NCBI GenBank assembly: GCA_002162955.1
Contig: MABD01000030.1
Location: 208,740-272,739, forward strand
Reading direction: 5' to 3'
DNA from: Gammaproteobacteria bacterium 45_16_T64
Lineage (GTDB): Bacteria; Pseudomonadota; Gammaproteobacteria; Pseudomonadales; Ketobacteraceae
DNA length: 64,000 bases
Every line of letters starts with the position of its first letter. The stretch's first letter is position 1. The notes under the pieces are model-generated. The model ran no database searches. It saw only the letters and a program-made list of their open reading frames with translations, and was not told the origin of the DNA. The position numbers and the translations under genes are program-made. Below, piece by piece: positions 8,768 to 18,800 of this stretch.

Positions 8768-9775
8768 GTGACAATGTTTTTGGGATTCATCTTGATGAGC
8801 GGTGTGATTAGTGGTGCAATCGCTGCCCTAATTGAGAGAGTTATTGGTATGGCAAAGAGTGTTGAAATTCAATCCTGGAAGGAGGCGGTGACCTTTCGTT
8901 TTATCCCTGATTGGATTGCTATTGGCTTTTTATGGTGTATTGCCCAGTTACCCTATGCACTATTGAGGCGCTTTGGTGAAGGTTGTGGTGTTCTCGCTTA
9001 CACGCTTGCTCGTAAGCGTTGTCATATAGTCAGGGTGAATATTGCGCTATGTTTTCCAGAAAAAGCGCCCGCTGAAAGAGAGGAATTGGTAAAACAGTGT
9101 ATCAAAGAAAATATCGTGGGTGTTTTTGAATCAGCCTACGCGTGGTGGGGCAAGCCTGAGAGATTGAAGGCCCAAATTGATGTCATCGGTCAGGAGAATA
9201 TTCAGAATGCGGTGGCTCGAGGAAAAGGGGTGCTTTTGGTGGGGGCGCATTACAGTAACCTGGATTTGGGCGGCGCTCTGATTTCTTATTGCGTACCGAT
9301 CGATGTTACGTATCGACGACATAATAACCCGTTGTTTGATTATTTTATAAGGACTCGGCGGGCACGATTCTTTGATCACATTATAGAACGCTCTGCGTTA
9401 CGCTCTATGCTGAAAGGGCTAAAAAAAGGGCGTGTATTGTGGTACGCGGCAGATCAGGATTATGGAACAAAGCATTCGGTGTTTGCGCCTTTTTTTGGTA
9501 TTGAGGCCGCGACGTTAAATAGTACTGCAAAGTTAGTTCAGATGACGGGAGCTGCTGTTGTGTTTGTGGGTCACCATAGGAAAAGTGATGGCCGTTTCGA
9601 ATTGGAATTCAGTCCTATATTAGAGAACTTTCCTCGTGGAGACGATTGCACGGATGCCGCGCTAATTAACGAAGGTCTGGAGCGACAGATACGAAAGTTC
9701 CCAGAGCAATATATGTGGGTGCACAGGCGTTTTAAGACACAGCAACATGAAAAGAAAGGTCACTTTTACCGTTAA
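8768..9775 (+). CDS. LpxL/HtrB-family lysophospholipid acyltransferase
   Basis: Transfers an acyl chain to a lipid acceptor at the inner membrane. The family includes the late lipid A acyltransferases LpxL, LpxM and LpxP. The HX4D catalytic motif is HYSNLD, in LLVGAHYSNLD; later motifs include YAADQDYG and an EQYMWVHRRFK end typical of the family. Length is 335 residues from the GTG at 8768. An ATG at 8849 (308 residues) with GAGAG eight bases upstream matches the usual family length better, and the longer form would add a second hydrophobic segment. Acyl donor and exact acceptor cannot be decided. Single-gene unit. Confidence 0.88.
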   Translation: MTMFLGFILMSGVISGAIAALIERVIGMAKSVEIQSWKEAVTFRFIPDWIAIGFLWCIAQLPYALLRRFGEGCGVLAYTLARKRCHIVRVNIALCFPEKAPAEREELVKQCIKENIVGVFESAYAWWGKPERLKAQIDVIGQENIQNAVARGKGVLLVGAHYSNLDLGGALISYCVPIDVTYRRHNNPLFDYFIRTRRARFFDHIIERSALRSMLKGLKKGRVLWYAADQDYGTKHSVFAPFFGIEAATLNSTAKLVQMTGAAVVFVGHHRKSDGRFELEFSPILENFPRGDDCTDAALINEGLERQIRKFPEQYMWVHRRFKTQQHEKKGHFYR

Positions 9776-9801
9776 TTACTCCTAAGGAATGGCATGGGGG
9801 C

Positions 9802-10209
9802 TTAATCTATTAGCTCACATAAACCATGTAGCACTAATTCACCGTAACTTACCACGCCAATAATATCCTGTCCTTGTAGTACGGGAGCTACCGACAGTCC
9901 GAAACGGTCAAACAAACGCGCGCAATACCGGACATCCATTTCCGGCGGAACCGTTAACATGGGTTTTGACATTATTTCATAAAGGTTAACCCGCTCAGGT
10001 GCTCTATCTCGTGCCAGTACTTTCTTCGCAATATCAGACAGTAACACCAAGCCATGGGCGTCATGCTCGTGCCGTTTTTTGATGATAACAACCTTGGCCC
10101 CTTGTTGATTCATTAGTTGGATTGCCTGTTTTACCGTTGCCATGCCATCGAGTTCTACAAAGTGGTTGCGCATGACATCTTTGGCTAAAATGTTTTTTCG
10201 AGAAGTCAT
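9802..10209 (-). CDS. CBS-domain protein
   Basis: 135 residues consisting almost wholly of a CBS pair (about 8-65 and 75-132), a module that binds adenine nucleotides such as AMP or ATP and regulates a partner. VMRNHFVELDG and IMSKPMLTVPPEM mark the two repeats. Last gene of a four-gene minus-strand operon; its start overlaps the end of the PII-like gene by four bases (ATGA), so translation is probably coupled. With two integral membrane proteins upstream, a role in nucleotide-dependent gating is a reasonable inference. No enzymatic domain. Confidence 0.88.
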   Translation of the reverse strand: MTSRKNILAKDVMRNHFVELDGMATVKQAIQLMNQQGAKVVIIKKRHEHDAHGLVLLSDIAKKVLARDRAPERVNLYEIMSKPMLTVPPEMDVRYCARLFDRFGLSVAPVLQGQDIIGVVSYGELVLHGLCELID

Positions 10210-10556
10210 AGTAAGTCCTCCATTTCACTTGTTATTTTTTGAACTTGGTGGCTGACGCCCACCGCATCCTCAACATCTAGTTGCAGAGCGATACCGGTAC
10301 CTGGCTTGTCATCGAAATGGCCCGCGCGGCCTATCTCCTCAAGGATATGTCGACTTAAATGCTCCTCTACCAGAAATAACACGACATCCCTTTGTGTTTC
10401 CAAAGTAAGCCCAAAAAATGTCTTAGAGCGTTTCAGGCCCTCCCCACGAGCGTTGTTAATGATGGTCGCTCCGGTCGCCCCTGCTTGCCGAGCGGCGTTC
10501 ATCACCGCATTGGTTTTATCATCCTCTACAAAAACGACGATCATTTTAAAGTGCAT
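10206..10556 (-). CDS. PII-like nitrogen-regulator family protein
   Basis: 116 residues with the small alpha/beta PII fold pattern: MIVVFVEDDKTNAVMNAARQAG (first strand and helix), GATGATIINNARGEG, then a short T-loop-like region and VVLFLVEEHL. It lacks the canonical uridylylated tyrosine context of GlnB/GlnK, so it is a divergent PII-like protein rather than GlnB. A GGAA ribosome-binding site precedes the ATG. It lies 23 bases after a DUF1538 gene and overlaps the CBS gene, so it probably senses a small molecule and controls the membrane pair. Ligand unknown. Confidence 0.82.
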   Translation of the reverse strand: MHFKMIVVFVEDDKTNAVMNAARQAGATGATIINNARGEGLKRSKTFFGLTLETQRDVVLFLVEEHLSRHILEEIGRAGHFDDKPGTGIALQLDVEDAVGVSHQVQKITSEMEDLL

Positions 10557-10579
10557 GATGGTTTCCTTGTTGCTGTGAG

Positions 10580-11407
10580 TTACTGTGAGTCATTGTGTTC
10601 AGACGTTATGGGTTTGATGCTGGTGCTATCTTTCTTTCGATTGAGCCAAAATTGTGACGCTTGGGCGTAGGCCATGACGGATATGATTGGGAAAAGGCTG
10701 GCAAAGGCAATGAGACCAAAGCCATCAATGAGAGGGTTTCTGCCAGGAACGGTCTCCGATAACCCTAAGCCAAGAGCCGCCACTAAAGGCACAGTGACTG
10801 TTGAGGTGGTTACCCCCCCTGAGTCAAAGGCAAGTGGGATAATAAGTTTGGGGGCAATGGTTGTTTGTAAAATGACAATAATATACCCGGCGATGATGTA
10901 CCAATGTATTGGGTCACCTACAACGATGCGATATGAGCCAAGAGTAATGCCCACGGCAACGCCAATGGCAACCGATATTCTTAGTCCAGTCACACTAATT
11001 GCTCCACCAGAGACTTCATTGGCTTTTATTGCGACGGCGATTAACGATGGTTCAGCAATGGTGGTACTAAAACCAATAAGGAATGCGAACAGGTACACCC
11101 AGTAATAATTAAGCCAGTGGCTTCCCTGCTCGCTGGAAGTGAGATTAGCCATTAGGCGTGAGCTTTCAATAAAGATGGGGTCAGTGAGTTGCTCTGCCAT
11201 GAGTCTTCCTAGAGGAAATAGACAGAGTTCTAGCCCAACAAGGAATAGTGCTAACCCAAAGAGGACCCAAAGAAACCCACCCACAACCCGCCCCAAATTA
11301 GGGGGTACTTTTCGAATGACGGCAAATTGAAATCCAAAGATAATGACGACAATCGGAAGGATATCGAGAGCGGTATTCATCAGAGTGTTGATTAAAGTAC
11401 TAATCAT
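10580..11407 (-). CDS. DUF1538 membrane protein, second of pair
   Basis: 275 residues, strongly hydrophobic, about seven transmembrane segments. It carries two conserved stretches: [12 protein letters not shown] in the first half, and [20 protein letters not shown] followed by [17 protein letters not shown] in the second. Both are shared with the neighbour at 11404-12144, which identifies the pair as DUF1538. Its start overlaps that gene's end by four bases. The glycine- and threonine-rich motif inside the membrane resembles a permeation or binding site. Family function is not established to my knowledge; a transport role is inferred from topology. Confidence 0.87.
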   Translation of the reverse strand: MISTLINTLMNTALDILPIVVIIFGFQFAVIRKVPPNLGRVVGGFLWVLFGLALFLVGLELCLFPLGRLMAEQLTDPIFIESSRLMANLTSSEQGSHWLNYYWVYLFAFLIGFSTTIAEPSLIAVAIKANEVSGGAISVTGLRISVAIGVAVGITLGSYRIVVGDPIHWYIIAGYIIVILQTTIAPKLIIPLAFDSGGVTTSTVTVPLVAALGLGLSETVPGRNPLIDGFGLIAFASLFPIISVMAYAQASQFWLNRKKDSTSIKPITSEHNDSQ

Positions 11408-12144
11408 TGGGTGATCGCCATGCCGTAGGCCATGACAAATATCATGGGTAATAAAGATGCAAAAGCAATGAGCCCAAACCCATCGATCATTGGGTTGCGT
11501 CCTTTAATTGACGACGCTAAGCCAACTCCTAAGGCCGTGACCAGTGGAACGGTAATCGTAGATGTTGTTACGCCACCAGAGTCATACGCTATACCGATGA
11601 TCTCTTTCGGGGCAAAAGCAGTCATGATGACGACCAACACATAACCACCGGCAATTATCCAGTGAATGGGCCACCCTCGTAGGATACGTAATACACCGAT
11701 GACAATGGCCAGCCCAACTGAAAACGCGACGGTATAGCGTAGACCATTGGCGTAAGAGGATTGGGCTTGCACTTCACGTTCAATCATCCCCCCTTCAGCG
11801 GCCACTTTGGCTGCTTCTGCGGCAACGGCGATCAGTGCAGGTTCGGCTACGGTTGTCCCAAAGCCTAAAGAAAAGCTAAATATCAGTAACCAGGTGACAC
11901 TACCTTTGCGTGCGAAGGCGTGTGCAAGGGACTCGCCAATAGGAAATAAGCCTTGCTCCAACCCATGAATAAAGAATGTTAGCCCTAAAATGACGAGAAG
12001 TAGCCCGGCTATGAGCTGGCCATATTCCGGCAAGGGCTGTTTTAACACCACTAACTGGAAGAAAAGTACCACCAGCACAATGGGGGTGAGATCCTTGATG
12101 CTACCGATGGCAGCTTGAAATAGCTTGAATAGGGTTTGATACAA
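11404..12144 (-). CDS. DUF1538 membrane protein, first of pair
   Basis: 246 residues, multi-spanning, paralogous to the next gene. The same signature occurs: [12 protein letters not shown], then [20 protein letters not shown] and [17 protein letters not shown]. It opens the four-gene minus-strand operon whose members overlap or nearly touch. Two non-identical subunits made together suggest a heteromeric membrane complex. The second gene is longer at its C-terminus by a basic cytosolic tail. Substrate unknown. About 180 bases separate it from the first kinase gene on the plus strand, giving space for divergent promoters. Confidence 0.87.
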   Translation of the reverse strand: MYQTLFKLFQAAIGSIKDLTPIVLVVLFFQLVVLKQPLPEYGQLIAGLLLVILGLTFFIHGLEQGLFPIGESLAHAFARKGSVTWLLIFSFSLGFGTTVAEPALIAVAAEAAKVAAEGGMIEREVQAQSSYANGLRYTVAFSVGLAIVIGVLRILRGWPIHWIIAGGYVLVVIMTAFAPKEIIGIAYDSGGVTTSTITVPLVTALGVGLASSIKGRNPMIDGFGLIAFASLLPMIFVMAYGMAITQ

Positions 12145-12327
12145 ATTTTAGTTTCCAGGAACAATATGCCATCAACAGTGTAGCAAGTGAATTAGGTTCG
12201 GTGTTGCTATCGATACTCAAAGATTACTGTTTTCAAAAATAATGTGGGTTATTAACAGGTTAACGGGGTGGTAACCGCATATTGAGTGGCTAGTTGAGTA
12301 TGCCTTAAGCTCTGCTGGTAAAAACTA

Positions 12328-15300
12328 ATGCTCAACTATACTGGTAATAGGTACGCTTATAAGTTGCGTAGTCGTTTGTTAGGGGGCGGCAAGTATTGGT
12401 GTTATTGCAGATTGGCGTTAAGTCGCAGGTGTTCTGCAGTGTATAGAGGGCGCAGATTACTGGTATTAATGTGTTGGTTTGTATTCTTGGGGTTGTCCAG
12501 TTCAAGCCTAGCGGACGCCCCTGTGCGATTGTTTACCAAGGACCGGTTGCCGCTTAATCTTCATATGTATGTGCTAGAGGATAAGACGAATGGCCTATCT
12601 ATTGATCAAGTGTCTTCTTCTGCTTATGACGAGCTATTTGTAAAAAATGAGGTGGCACTGCCTAACCTTGGCATAACGACCCATACTTTCTGGATTCGAG
12701 CGACGTTACTTTACCCGGCGACCTACCCAAATGTACAGCCACATAAACGCTGGTATTTGGAAGTTGAAAAGTCGTTGCTAAATGTCGCTGAGCTCTATGT
12801 CCCTGAATTGGATGGAGCCTTTCAGGTAAGTAGCTCTGATCTACGAATACAGTGGGAGCAGCGCCCTGTTAGTCATATTTATAGTGTTTTTCCGATTATA
12901 ACGTATCTAGATGAAGAGCTGACTTTCTATTTAAAGATAGAGAATAAGACATCTTTGAGAATCCCTTTAGTGTTATGGAGTCAAGAAGGCTTTGCAGCTA
13001 AGGTTGCTATAGAAGAGTTTATCTACGGAACCTTCTTTGGTGGGATGCTGATTATGATGATCTACAATCTTTTTGTGTATTCATCTGTGAAAGATGTTGG
13101 TTACCTCTACTATGTGATGTATCTCAGTGGCGTTACCTATTTCGAAATGCTCGAAGTGGGACATGGAAGTATTCATGCGGGCGAAATTTTTCAAGTAGTA
13201 GGTAAAGAATTTATTCCTTTTATTGTATTGTTTTCGCTATTCTCAGGAATACTATTTGCCAGGACATTTTTGGAAACACATAGATTATACAAAAAGATAG
13301 ATACAATATTCTTACTGCTCCTTGGTGCAGTGAGTGTAAGCCTTTTCTCCAATTTTCTTATAAATTTTAAGGATTCTGTTGTTTGGATAACAACAATTTC
13401 ATCTGTTGTCCTTTGCTATATGCTTATCGCCAGTGCGTACGCGTGGTCCAAAGGAAGTGTGAATGCAAAATTCTTTTTCTTCGCATGGAATTTCAATTGT
13501 TTTGGATTCATTATCTATTCATTGATGGTTAACCAGATTCTGCCATCCAATACATTTACCATCATGTCTGCACCTTTGGGCGTATTTTTCGAGGCAGTAA
13601 TACTCTCGTTTGCCCTGGCAAATCGTATAAAAATGGCTCAAAAATCGGCATTGGATTCTGATGACGAAGCGATGAGCAACCTATCTAAGTATCGATCAGT
13701 CTTTGAGAATTCACAGGAGGGTATGTATCAAATGACTCTGCAGGGGGTTATCAAAAATGCTAACCCGTCTATGGCATCGATCATGGGGATGAAGAGTGTC
13801 GGAGAAGTTGTTGAAAATGGGAATAGTGTAGCAGCGAAGCTGTTTGATGATGGTGAAAAGCAATTGCGGATCTTGTTGGATAAAGGCGAGATGATTAATG
13901 AGCTGAAATTCAGCGTGCGCGGGGGGGGGAGTCGATGGTTGCATCATCGAGCTCATCTAAGTTACACCTCTGAGAATGATGTGATTAGTATCAAAGGTGC
14001 AGTGATTGATATGACAGAAATCAAGGAAAAGGAATATGCGATTAAAAAGGGATTTAGAGAGAGAGTTGACAGGAATATAGCCACTGCGGCGGCTTCCGAG
14101 AAGAGTGTGTTTTTATCGATGATGAGTCATGAGATACGAACGCCTCTAGCCGCGATAATTGGATACAGTGAGTCACTGCAAGAGGGTGTGTTTGACAAAA
14201 GTCTGAAGAAAGAATATATCGATACGGTAATGGGGAACAGTCAAAATCTTCTGAAAATAATCAATAATATACTGGATATTTCGAAGCTAGAATCGGGCAG
14301 GTTTGCAGTAGAGAATATTGATGTAGATACCGGTGGATTACTTTTGAATATTGATTGCGAGTTTCAAAAAAAGTCGATCCAAAGAGGCTTACATTTCAAT
14401 GTTGAATTCGCTTCTAGATTACCTTCAAAAATTGAAGGGGATCCTACAAGAATTCGTCAAATTATAACGAATGTGTGTGACAACGCGGTTAATTTTACAA
14501 CGCAAGGGAAAGTGAATGTACATGTATCTTGGTTGAACGATAGTATGTCGATAGTTGTTGTTGATACAGGTGTAGGCGTTTCTGACTTCGCGGTAAGGGA
14601 CTTATTCGAGCTAAGAAATAATGAGGACGGTTTAGATGAAAGGTGTATTAAAGGGGCGGGGCTAGGGTTACCAGTATCAAGGTATCTAGCCAGAATAATG
14701 GGGGGGGATGTTGAATATAAGAAAGGGAAAAGAGAAGGTAGTGAATTTAGTATTAGTTTTCGGGCAAAGAAGAGTGATGGTGCTGATTGGATAGATAGAT
14801 TGCCAGATATAAATGAGATAACCAGTACTGTGGATAAATATAATCAAAAATCCACGAGTAAACCAACGGTGCCAGTGCCAAGCCTAGAGGGAGTCGTACT
14901 GCTTGCTGAGGATAATGTAGTTAATCAAAAGTTGATAAAAAAGTTAATAGAGAAAACAGGCGTGACGGTGTTGCTGGCAAATGATGGCATCGAAGCATGT
15001 GAATGTTGTGATAAAAGGCTTCCCGATGTGGTACTTATGGATATCAATATGCCGAATAGAAATGGACTGGAAGCTACGGCGTATATTCGTGCCCAGGGAT
15101 ATGCCAGACCTATCTTTGCCCTCACTGCGGAATTGGGTCAAAAGGAAGTTGAAGACGCTATTAGTGTAGGGTGTCAGGGTGTTTTATCCAAGCCGATCAA
15201 TAAGAAAGAGATCTATTCGATGTTAGAAAATCATTTGCTTGCGTCGCCTCCCGCTATTGTTTCACTTAACGATGAAAGGGGGGGGGATAAAACGAGTGTT

Positions 15301-15609
15301 AGTGAAATTCATCCACCTGAAAAGTTGAACCCTGAGGTCAATCGATTCACCGATGAATTGCCTCAGATAGAAGTTTTTATGCGTGACCTGATAGAGGCTA
15401 AGAAATGGGGGAGGCTCAGGGAACTAAGCGACCAGATTGTGGAGGTTGCTGATCAATGCTCCCTCCTTGATTTAACGACCTATTGCCGTTGTCTATCTGA
15501 AGCATTGATATCTGATAATGAAGAAGACGTTAATAGATGGCTACCTATCGTAGAAACGGAACTGAACTTGGTTGCGGCCTCAGAGAAAACGAATCATAAG
15601 AAAGCATAA
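12328..15609 (+). CDS. 7TMR-DISM hybrid histidine kinase 1
   Basis: Sensor kinase of 1093 residues. After a hydrophobic export segment near 43-62 come a periplasmic DISM extracellular domain (about 65-220), a seven-helix 7TMR-DISM region (about 228-445), a PAS domain (about 455-575), HisKA with His601 in MMSHEIRTPL, an HATPase domain (about 695-815), a receiver with Asp905 (about 856-975), and an Hpt-like tail (about 1000-1093) lacking the histidine. The F-box region of the ATPase is eroded, although N, G1 and G2 motifs remain. A GTG at 12439 (1056 residues, AGG upstream) gives a more normal signal peptide. Three G tracts of 8-9 bases lie in the coding sequence. Ligand unknown. Confidence 0.9.
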   Translation: MLNYTGNRYAYKLRSRLLGGGKYWCYCRLALSRRCSAVYRGRRLLVLMCWFVFLGLSSSSLADAPVRLFTKDRLPLNLHMYVLEDKTNGLSIDQVSSSAYDELFVKNEVALPNLGITTHTFWIRATLLYPATYPNVQPHKRWYLEVEKSLLNVAELYVPELDGAFQVSSSDLRIQWEQRPVSHIYSVFPIITYLDEELTFYLKIENKTSLRIPLVLWSQEGFAAKVAIEEFIYGTFFGGMLIMMIYNLFVYSSVKDVGYLYYVMYLSGVTYFEMLEVGHGSIHAGEIFQVVGKEFIPFIVLFSLFSGILFARTFLETHRLYKKIDTIFLLLLGAVSVSLFSNFLINFKDSVVWITTISSVVLCYMLIASAYAWSKGSVNAKFFFFAWNFNCFGFIIYSLMVNQILPSNTFTIMSAPLGVFFEAVILSFALANRIKMAQKSALDSDDEAMSNLSKYRSVFENSQEGMYQMTLQGVIKNANPSMASIMGMKSVGEVVENGNSVAAKLFDDGEKQLRILLDKGEMINELKFSVRGGGSRWLHHRAHLSYTSENDVISIKGAVIDMTEIKEKEYAIKKGFRERVDRNIATAAASEKSVFLSMMSHEIRTPLAAIIGYSESLQEGVFDKSLKKEYIDTVMGNSQNLLKIINNILDISKLESGRFAVENIDVDTGGLLLNIDCEFQKKSIQRGLHFNVEFASRLPSKIEGDPTRIRQIITNVCDNAVNFTTQGKVNVHVSWLNDSMSIVVVDTGVGVSDFAVRDLFELRNNEDGLDERCIKGAGLGLPVSRYLARIMGGDVEYKKGKREGSEFSISFRAKKSDGADWIDRLPDINEITSTVDKYNQKSTSKPTVPVPSLEGVVLLAEDNVVNQKLIKKLIEKTGVTVLLANDGIEACECCDKRLPDVVLMDINMPNRNGLEATAYIRAQGYARPIFALTAELGQKEVEDAISVGCQGVLSKPINKKEIYSMLENHLLASPPAIVSLNDERGGDKTSVSEIHPPEKLNPEVNRFTDELPQIEVFMRDLIEAKKWGRLRELSDQIVEVADQCSLLDLTTYCRCLSEALISDNEEDVNRWLPIVETELNLVAASEKTNHKKA
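13921..13929 (+). repeat. Homopolymeric G9 tract in kinase 1
   Basis: Nine consecutive G encode consecutive glycines in RGGGS near residue 532, before the kinase core. A one-base slip would end the protein before HisKA, leaving only the sensor. Confidence 0.85.
14700..14707 (+). repeat. Homopolymeric G8 tract in kinase 1
   Basis: Eight consecutive G lie in the ATPase region (IMGGDVEY). A length change here would remove the receiver and tail. Confidence 0.8.
15278..15286 (+). repeat. Homopolymeric G9 tract in kinase 1
   Basis: Nine consecutive G in the linker after the receiver domain (ERGGD, residue about 983). Slippage here would change only the Hpt-like tail. Confidence 0.85.
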
Positions 15610-15854
15610 ATGCTAGACCGTTAGCTTATCGAGTTAGCTCTGTTATTCCTTCTTTGTACATAGAATGTCGATTTCTATGGTTCCTGTTATTAGCTATAAA
15701 AATTATCCTTAAAAAAGCTATTGCAGGGGAATAACTTGTGCTTTGTCAGTGTTAACTATACTAAAGTAAGGGAACTAACTCCTTATTAATGTTAGAAAAT
15801 TTGGCGGGGTGAGGGTAATCGTATCTCTAGCAGTCTTCATTGGAGCGTGTGTTC

Positions 15855-18800
15855 GTGCGTATCCATAAAATAATAATTACGATTTTTTTTGCATTATTAC
15901 CTTTCCTTTCATGTGCAGCTATTTTCGCCGAAGAGGCGGAGCAGGGTGTTCGTTTGTTTTCGAAAGGTCAGTACCTGCTAACGCCACATATGTTGTATTT
16001 TGAAGATGTCAGTAATGATCTAACAATAGATCAAATAGCATCATCGAAATATGCATCCGAATTTGTTAAAAATAATAACCCTATTCTTAATACAGGGATT
16101 ACAACGTCGACATATTGGGTGAAATTCACGTTGGATTATCCTGATGCATACCCCAATGAAACCGTGTTGAAGCGATGGTATTTGGAGGTGGGAGGAAGCC
16201 AGCTAAACGAGGTTGAACTTTTTATTTCTGAGTATGATGGAATATACGAAGTGAAAACGTCGGATATGAGGGTCGATTTCAGCGATCGCGATATTTCACA
16301 TGCGAATAGTGTTTTTCCGCTAGATATCGGCATCGGTCAGAAAATCGACCTATACCTTAAAATAAAGAGCAATACTTTATTAAAATTCCCCCTATTCTTG
16401 TGGTCTCCAGAGGAGTTTATTCACAAAGTAGCGATAGAAGAATTCTTATACGGTGTTTTGCTTGGAAGCATGATCATATTGCTTGTCTATAATCTGTTTT
16501 TGTATTTCTCCATGAAGGATGTGAGCTATTTATACTATGTGCTCTATTTGTTTGGTATCGTGGTTTTTGAATTCCTAGAGTTAGGGCACGGGGTTATCCA
16601 TGTTGAGAATATAATAGGAACGTTTAATAAAGAGTTTATTCTATATTTTATTTGGGAGAGTTGTATAGCGGGCTCTATGTTCTCAAAGACATTTATGGAA
16701 TTGAATCGTTTTCACCCGAGAATAGATAAGATAGTTAACGTATTTATCGCTGTAGCATTGATTAGTTTTTTTCTGGTTCCATTTTCTGAATACAATATTT
16801 CGGCGCTATGGAATCTAATCTATATGTCGATATTTCTTCCTCTATTTTTAATGATGATATCTTATTGTTGGATTACCGGTAATGAAAACGCTAAGTATTT
16901 TTGTTTGGCGTGGTTGTCAAATGTCGCAGGTTTGATGATATTCTCGGGTGTTACTTATCAAATAATCCCCGCAACGCCACTGACATTGGCAGCAACGCCT
17001 ATCGGAATTTTAGTCGAGGCGGTGACGTTATCACTCGCGCTTGCAAATAGAATTAAGAATGAACAAGCGCTAGCGTTGACAGCGGATAAACAGGCGATGG
17101 GGTATTTGGAGAGGTATCAGTCTGTATTTGATAACGCATTGGATGGTATGTATAAAATGTCGTTGTCGGGGACGGTAGTTAGTGCTAACCCTGCATTGGT
17201 GAAGTTGTTTGGCTTTGAAAGCACTCAGGATATCCTCCGTTGCAAGGATATTGCCAGTAGAGTTTTTGAAGATACCGATAGGCAATTTGGAGAAATGATA
17301 GAGCATGGAGTGTCGATTAACTATTTCTCATTTATTATGCCAGGGAAAAAGCAGGTATGGGCAAGTCATAGTGCTCGATTAATCGTTGGGGAGTCTGGCC
17401 TCTATAGTCATATCGAGGGCTCAGTTACCAATATTACGCAAATAAAATTGAAGGAGTTGGCGATAAAGGATAAGGAAAACGAAAAAACGGAGCGGGAAAT
17501 TGCAGAAGCTTCAACGTCGGCAAAAAGCGAATTTCTAGCGAATATGAGTCATGAAATACGCACGCCGCTAAATGCTATTATTGGATTCAGTGAGTCTCTC
17601 AAAGAACCTGCATTATTAGGTAGAGAAAGAAAAAATGCAATAAAATTGGTCTTTGACAGTAGCCATAATTTGCTAAGTCTTATTAATGACATCTTGGACT
17701 TTTCGAAGATTGAAGCTGGTATGCTCATGATAGAGCAGGTTCCGATAAATTTGGTGACCTTTGTTGAGAAAATTAAGAGTGAGTTTCATGAGGAAGCCAA
17801 GAAAAAGAAACTTAGATTTGATGTGGTTTATCGTTACCCCATTCCGGAAACGGTGGTTAGTGACCCTCTACGTATAGCGCAAGTACTCCAAAATATCTGT
17901 TCCAATGCGCTGAAATTCACCGAGAAAGGTAGTGTGATATTAGCGGTGTCGTGGGAATACGATAGTGAGCGTCTTTGCTTTGAGGTGATCGATAGTGGTG
18001 TGGGGATGAGTAATAAGGTTAGGGATAACCTGTTTCACGTGTTTGACCAGGCTGATACCTCTTCAACTAGACAATACGGTGGTGCAGGACTTGGCTTGGC
18101 GATATCCCGGAGATTGGCCAGCCTAATGAATGGAACCATCGATGTTCTTAGTGAGCATGGCAAAGGCAGTGTGTTTACATTTGTTGTAGGGCAGTGCCTC
18201 GAAGGCAAAACGGTGTGGCTAGATAGAAAACCGGCACCACAGAAAATGACCAAACGTTCGGAAGTCGTCATTCCTAAGCTTTTTGGTACAGTGTTGTTGG
18301 CGGAAGATAATGTAGTGAATCAGAAGCTTATTGAGCGAATCATCAAAAAAACAGGGATTAACGTTGTGATTGCTAATGATGGTATCGAAGTGTGTGAAAA
18401 AACCCTGCAAATTCACCCTGACCTGATCTTGATGGACATCAATATGCCTAGAAGAGATGGGGTTGAAGCAACGAAATACCTTATAGAGCAAGGCTGCGAT
18501 ATACCTATTTACGCATTAACCGCAGAGCAAGATTCTGTGGAAATAGATAAAGCACTGTCTGCGGGATGCATGGGGTGTATTTCTAAGCCTTTGAATAATA
18601 AAGAATTGTATTCTAGTTTGGAGAGGCATTTGGCAACCCAGCCTTCACTAATACCCGCAAAACCTGAACAGATTCGCGAACCTGGCTTACAAGTGCAGAA
18701 GAGAGCAGTGATGCGTCGGTTTGCGAATGACTTACCGAGAATTCAAGAAATGATGATTGAGTTAGTTAAGAGTGAAAATTGGGCTAAGCTTAGAGAGTTA

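Noticed and set aside
10206-10556. GlnB/GlnK nitrogen regulator
   Set aside because: The uridylylated tyrosine context and the canonical T-loop are absent, and the neighbours are DUF1538 genes, not amtB or glnA.
15659-15679. A 7-bp hairpin CATAGAA / TTCTATG between kinases 1 and 2
   Set aside because: Short, AT-rich stem without a T run; too weak to call a terminator.
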